Part shown: positions 21,443 through 24,539 of the stretch, one piece after another
Layout: each line of letters opens with the position of its first letter
How positions within the stretch are numbered: the first letter of the stretch is position 1
NCBI GenBank assembly: GCA_050694055.1
Contig: JBOGWX010000008.1
Location: 1 to 24,539 of the forward strand
Direction of reading: 5' to 3'
DNA: 24,539 nucleotides
DNA from: WHSV01 sp050694055
GTDB lineage: Bacteria; Actinomycetota; CADDZG01; WHSQ01
The notes under the pieces: model-generated
What the model was told of the DNA's origin: nothing
Database searches by the model: none
Seen by the model: only the letters and a program-made list of their open reading frames with translations
Program-made: the position numbers and the translations under genes

Positions 21443-21489
21443 GCTGCCTTCCGCCACGATCCAGCCGCACGGTTGGCGGGACCACGAGG

Positions 21490-21563
<74 letters not shown>

Positions 21564-21741
21564 ACGGCCCGGCAGGAAGGAAGCGTACCCGCTGCCGGTG
21601 ACCGAAGTAGTAGTGAGGTCTTCACGTTTGGGCGTGACCTGGCACTTTGGAATCTGTCAGAAGAACCACCCACGGCATAAGGCGCCGCTACCCACACTGC
21701 CGACAGGCGCGCGGCTTTTGCCGTGAGCCGGGCGGTTGCAA

Positions 21742-22119
21742 TTACTTGCGGGTGCGGGAAGCCTCGTCGGCCTCCGTCTCCAGGATCAGCGCGGTGGCTT
21801 CGGCTGCCAGCGCGCGCATCTCGGCGAGCAGGGAGCGCACGCGCCGGTCGTTGCCGATCCAGTCGCGGTAGAGCTCGGCCTGGCGCTCGCTGAGACGGCG
21901 GTTGACGGTTTTGCCGTTCACCTTGGCGGTGAAATGCCAATAGGGGCCGTGCAGGCGGGGCGGGTCCCCGTGACACGCGCAGTTGTCCTTGCCGCAGCGG
22001 TTGAAGCGGGGGGCGAGACTGCCCGAGGCGATGAAGCCAATGTCGGCCAGCTGCCGGGCGAGCTTGCGGTAGCGGCGTTCGTAGGCGTTGAGCCGCGCTT
22101 GAGTTCGCTTTGTTGCCAT
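21742..22119 (-). CDS. DUF6788-like transposon-associated protein
   Basis: 125 residues from ATG 22119 (GGGAGG 3 nt upstream); an ATG 33 bases earlier lacks a ribosome-binding site. The centre shows the family hallmark: FNRCGKDNCACHGDPPRLHGPYWHFTAKVNGKTVNRRLS, read in parts, with three cysteines (CGKDNCAC) then HGPYW and a K-V-N-G-K-T strand pair. The C-terminus is helical with Arg and Glu. Such proteins accompany IS-like transposases and may bind DNA through a zinc site, although their role is unknown. It diverges from the recombinase-like gene across a 65-bp intergenic region containing GATAAT toward this gene. Confidence 0.72.
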   Translation of the reverse strand: MATKRTQARLNAYERRYRKLARQLADIGFIASGSLAPRFNRCGKDNCACHGDPPRLHGPYWHFTAKVNGKTVNRRLSERQAELYRDWIGNDRRVRSLLAEMRALAAEATALILETEADEASRTRK

Positions 22120-22184
22120 GATCCTCCCGAGACGATTATCCCAAATCCGCACTGTCTATTCCGGGAGTAACTATACTCTCGGGC

Positions 22185-23096
22185 ATGTCCGAGCCCGGCG
22201 GGGGGCCAGAGCGCGTGGCGAACAAGATCGCCAACTACCGGCCCACGGCGGTTCCCGACGACATCGCTCGCTTTGCCCGCGCCGTGGTCTCTCGCGTCGC
22301 ACCCGCAAACCCCGAGCGGGCCAAGGCGCTCCTGTGGGCGGTTACCCGCCTCGGCGCCTTCGCGGTCTCGGTCGGCTTGGAGCTCGATTGCGAGGTCCTG
22401 TTCCATCCCGCGGTCATCGAGCGCTTCATCCAAGTGGACGGACAAACGATGTCGTCTGCGGTGAGGCGGACGCTGAGGACCAACCTGCGCCACGTCGCAG
22501 CCCGGGTCGCGCCCGCGCTGCAGAGACAACCGGTGCCGCTCGGACGCGAGCGCTCGAAGGCGCCGTATTCACCGGCCGAGGTGGCGGGTTATCTGGCCCT
22601 CGCCGACGCCCAGCCGACCGAGGCCCGGGCGCTGCGGTTGTCCGGGCTCGTCTGTCTCGGGGCCGGAGCGGGTCTCATGGGAAAGGACCTCCGCCACGTG
22701 CGCGGCCACGACGTCTACTCCCGCTCGGGCGGGGTCGTGGTCGAGGTCACAGGGGCCCGCTCCCGGACGGTGCCGGTGCTCGCCGCCCATCACGAGCGCG
22801 TCGTGGCCGCGGCCGCTTTTGCCGGATCCGGCTACGTCATCGGGGGACGCAACCCCGAGCGCAGAAACATCACCAACCGGCTCGTCGCGTCCGTCGCCGG
22901 AGGCGCCGACCTCCCCCAACTCGACACCGGTCGATTGCGCGCGACGTGGCTTGCGACCATCGCCGATCAACTCGGGCTTCAGACCTTCATGGCCGCGGCC
23001 GGGATCACCTGCTCCCAGCGCCTCGGCGACGTCATCGCGATGCTCGCGGTCGCAGACGAGCCGGGCGCGGTCGCGCTTCTGGGAGCCGCGCGCTGA
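22185..23096 (+). CDS. Degenerate tyrosine-recombinase-like protein of the transposon
   Basis: 303 residues. Overall layout mimics a tyrosine recombinase: an N-terminal helical DNA-binding part (FARAVVSRVAPANPERAKALLWAVTRLG), then LCLGAG-like helix GLVCLGAGAGLMGKDLRHVRGHDV (154-177), strand pair VVVEVTGARSRTVPV (184-198) like the beta-hairpin of the catalytic domain, and DTGRLRATWLATIADQLG (247-264) where HxxR would stand. A catalytic Tyr at the usual distance is absent, and the first Arg position reads Gly-Lys-Asp. It may therefore serve as a DNA-binding helper of the DDE transposase. ATG follows TATACT by 7 nt, suggesting a leaderless transcript. Its TGA overlaps the transposase frame. Confidence 0.6.
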   Translation: MSEPGGGPERVANKIANYRPTAVPDDIARFARAVVSRVAPANPERAKALLWAVTRLGAFAVSVGLELDCEVLFHPAVIERFIQVDGQTMSSAVRRTLRTNLRHVAARVAPALQRQPVPLGRERSKAPYSPAEVAGYLALADAQPTEARALRLSGLVCLGAGAGLMGKDLRHVRGHDVYSRSGGVVVEVTGARSRTVPVLAAHHERVVAAAAFAGSGYVIGGRNPERRNITNRLVASVAGGADLPQLDTGRLRATWLATIADQLGLQTFMAAAGITCSQRLGDVIAMLAVADEPGAVALLGAAR

Positions 23097-24539
23097 GCGC
23101 GCCGGGCGAGCTCGACCGCCTCGAACAGGTCGTCGACGCCTCCGGAGTGACCGGCAAGATCGAGGCCCTGCTCCCGGTCGGGGTGCGCCCCCGCCAGCTC
23201 TTGGTGCGCACCTTGTTGTTGGGGATGCTTCTGTGTCTACGGCGCGGCCGTCCCGCTCATCTCACCCGGGTGCACGAGGCCCTGGTGTCGCTTTCCGATC
23301 ACGAGCGGTTGCGTCTCGGGATAGTCGCTGAATGGAAACACGGCTCCCACCAGCTCACCTACCGCCAGATAGAGCGCACCTACTCTCTCGTGCGCGACGC
23401 GCTCGCAAGAGAAGAGCCAAACGGAACGCCGTCTGCGATCCTGTCGGAGGTCTCGGACGCGCTTTTGGAGGCAAGCGTGCCCGAGGACTCAAAGCACGAC
23501 TCGACCGCGCTGGCGATCGACTGGACCGACGTCGAGTCCTACTCCCGCCCGCCGTCCAAAGACGACTCCGACTGCGCGGACAAAGAGGCATCGTGGGGAC
23601 ACCGATCAGGCGACGCGCCGGGGCAGAGAGACGACCTCTTCTTCGGCTACTTCTTGTCGGTCGCCACCATTGTCAAAGAAGAGGACGGCGAGGCGGTCCC
23701 CGAGCTCGCCCGGCGGATGTCGTTCACCACCTGTGCTCGGGATCCCGTGCCGGAGTTCATCCCGGTTATGCAGCGGCTGCATGCGTCGGGGGTCGTGATC
23801 GGCGACGTGCTCGCAGACTCCGGCTACGCCCATCGCGTCGCCGAGAACTTCGCGCTGCCGCTGCGGGCGCTGGGAGCGCGTCTGGTCTTGGACCTCCATC
23901 CCCATGACCGCGGCCCCAAGGGGACCTTCGCCGGAGCAATCGCAGCAAACGGCAACCTCTACTGCCCCAAGACCCCCGACACACTGCTGCAGCTCTCACC
24001 CATAGCGCGCGACGCCTCACCCGACAAGATCGCCGCTCACGATCGCATGATGGCCGAGCTTGCCCGCCACAAGCTCGGGCGGATCACCATCGACGACGAC
24101 GACGGATACCACCGGGTCATGTGCCCCGCCGCCATGGGAAAACTCCGCTGCCCGCTTAGACCCGACTCGATGACTTCCTCTCACGAGCAGCCAGAGGTCC
24201 TGGTCCCGCCGGAACACCCGCCCGCGTGTTGCACGCAGGTGACGGTCACCGTCCCTGCAGAGGTCAACGCCAAGACGCGCCAGAAGCACGACTACCCGTC
24301 CAAGGCACACCGCGTCTCCTACGCCCGCCGCACCGGCTCCGAGCGCACCTTCTCCACGGTCAAGGACTCGGCCACCAACGACATCGCGCGCGGCTGGTGC
24401 CGGCTCATGGGCGTCGCCGCGATCACGCTGTTTCTCGCGTGCCTGTTCGTCGTGCGAAACCAAAGGATCCTCGATGCCTTCGAGGCGCGGCGCGCCGACG
24501 ATGAGAGACGGCTGGCTGCAGGGCTGCCGCCGCGGACCC
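23093..24539 (+). CDS. DDE transposase of an actinobacterial IS, 3' end outside the window
   Basis: A frame without stops runs from the end of the recombinase-like gene to the right edge, about 480 codons. It contains RQLLVRTLLLGMLLC, TYRQIERTYSLV, ALAIDWTDVESYSRPP (first catalytic Asp region), IGDVLADSGYAHRV (second Asp), LDLHPHDRGPKGT, then HRVMCPAAMGKLRCPLRP. Near the end, RRTGSERTFSTVKD has the Glu expected in IS4/IS1182-type DDE enzymes (S-E-R-x-F). No ATG lies near the beginning: the frame enters via CTG 23093 inside the preceding stop, or GTG 23147, or ATG 23225, which would lose conserved sequence. Expression by coupling or frameshift is possible. The transposase identity is secure; family and start are not. 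Confidence 0.8.
   Translation, partial: MSAPGELDRLEQVVDASGVTGKIEALLPVGVRPRQLLVRTLLLGMLLCLRRGRPAHLTRVHEALVSLSDHERLRLGIVAEWKHGSHQLTYRQIERTYSLVRDALAREEPNGTPSAILSEVSDALLEASVPEDSKHDSTALAIDWTDVESYSRPPSKDDSDCADKEASWGHRSGDAPGQRDDLFFGYFLSVATIVKEEDGEAVPELARRMSFTTCARDPVPEFIPVMQRLHASGVVIGDVLADSGYAHRVAENFALPLRALGARLVLDLHPHDRGPKGTFAGAIAANGNLYCPKTPDTLLQLSPIARDASPDKIAAHDRMMAELARHKLGRITIDDDDGYHRVMCPAAMGKLRCPLRPDSMTSSHEQPEVLVPPEHPPACCTQVTVTVPAEVNAKTRQKHDYPSKAHRVSYARRTGSERTFSTVKDSATNDIARGWCRLMGVAAITLFLACLFVVRNQRILDAFEARRADDERRLAAGLPPRT

Larger units (their letters stand above)
21742..24539. mobile_element. Transposon-like module beside tRNA-Gly, right end outside the window
   Basis: Three genes: a leftward DUF6788-like gene and, divergently, a recombinase-like gene overlapping a DDE transposase. 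The combination is characteristic of actinobacterial insertion elements as I recall them. The left terminus must lie in the noncoding 178 bp between the tRNA and 21742, where no terminal repeat could be identified because the right end is not visible. Confidence 0.55.

Noticed and set aside
21443..21489. Terminator after the XdhC-like gene
   Set aside because: CCGCCA / TGGCGG can pair, but only 6 bp across a long loop; too weak to call.

Overview
The window looks like chromosomal DNA of a high-GC actinomycete (Actinomycetota). The evidence is strong third-position GC bias, many GTG starts, stop/start-overlapping gene chains, starts that look leaderless, a form I carbon monoxide dehydrogenase cluster, and transposases of types I associate with actinobacteria. 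The class cannot be fixed from sequence alone; a Thermoleophilia- or Acidimicrobiia-like soil lineage is only a guess.

Layout. (1) 1-1204: part of a leftward insertion-sequence transposase, beside the 3' remnant of another gene. (2) 1272-2156: a TIR-domain protein, a candidate antiphage NADase, just outside the left attachment site. (3) 2327-13081: a compact integrated element of about 10.75 kb bounded by a 45-bp direct repeat, which is the 3' part of a tRNA-Arg(TCT) gene. The tRNA gene stays intact at the right end. (4) 13158-16538: a leftward MBOAT acyltransferase / SGNH hydrolase / methyltransferase operon, probably for cell-envelope glycan decoration. (5) 16737-21442: a rightward coxM-coxS-coxL operon ending in an XdhC/CoxF-like maturation gene with a YHS tail. 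(6) tRNA-Gly(TCC), then a three-gene transposon module (DUF6788-like, degenerate tyrosine-recombinase-like, DDE transposase) that runs off the right edge.

The most interesting part is the 10.75-kb element. A rightward pair (DNA-binding protein and tyrosine integrase) diverges from a long leftward operon in which most genes overlap by 1-23 bases. In order the operon has an XRE-type regulator, an excisionase-like HTH protein, a winged-helix protein, a replication-initiator-like protein with iteron-like repeats inside its gene, small zinc-ribbon proteins, a probable small terminase, a complete large terminase, small unknown proteins and a head-protease/scaffold-like protein. No portal, major capsid, tail or lysis gene is visible. 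Accessory genes lie at the distal end: a PD-(D/E)XK DUF2726 nuclease and a proline-rich peptide coupled to a CxCGVYAL-motif protein. This integrase / divergent switch / replication / terminase / cargo order is that of a phage satellite (PICI-like), or of a heavily reduced prophage. Matching pairs of 8-bp direct repeats with 11-bp periodicity just inside both ends are good candidates for integrase arm sites.

All family names come from reading the translated sequence and from known motifs; no database search was possible.
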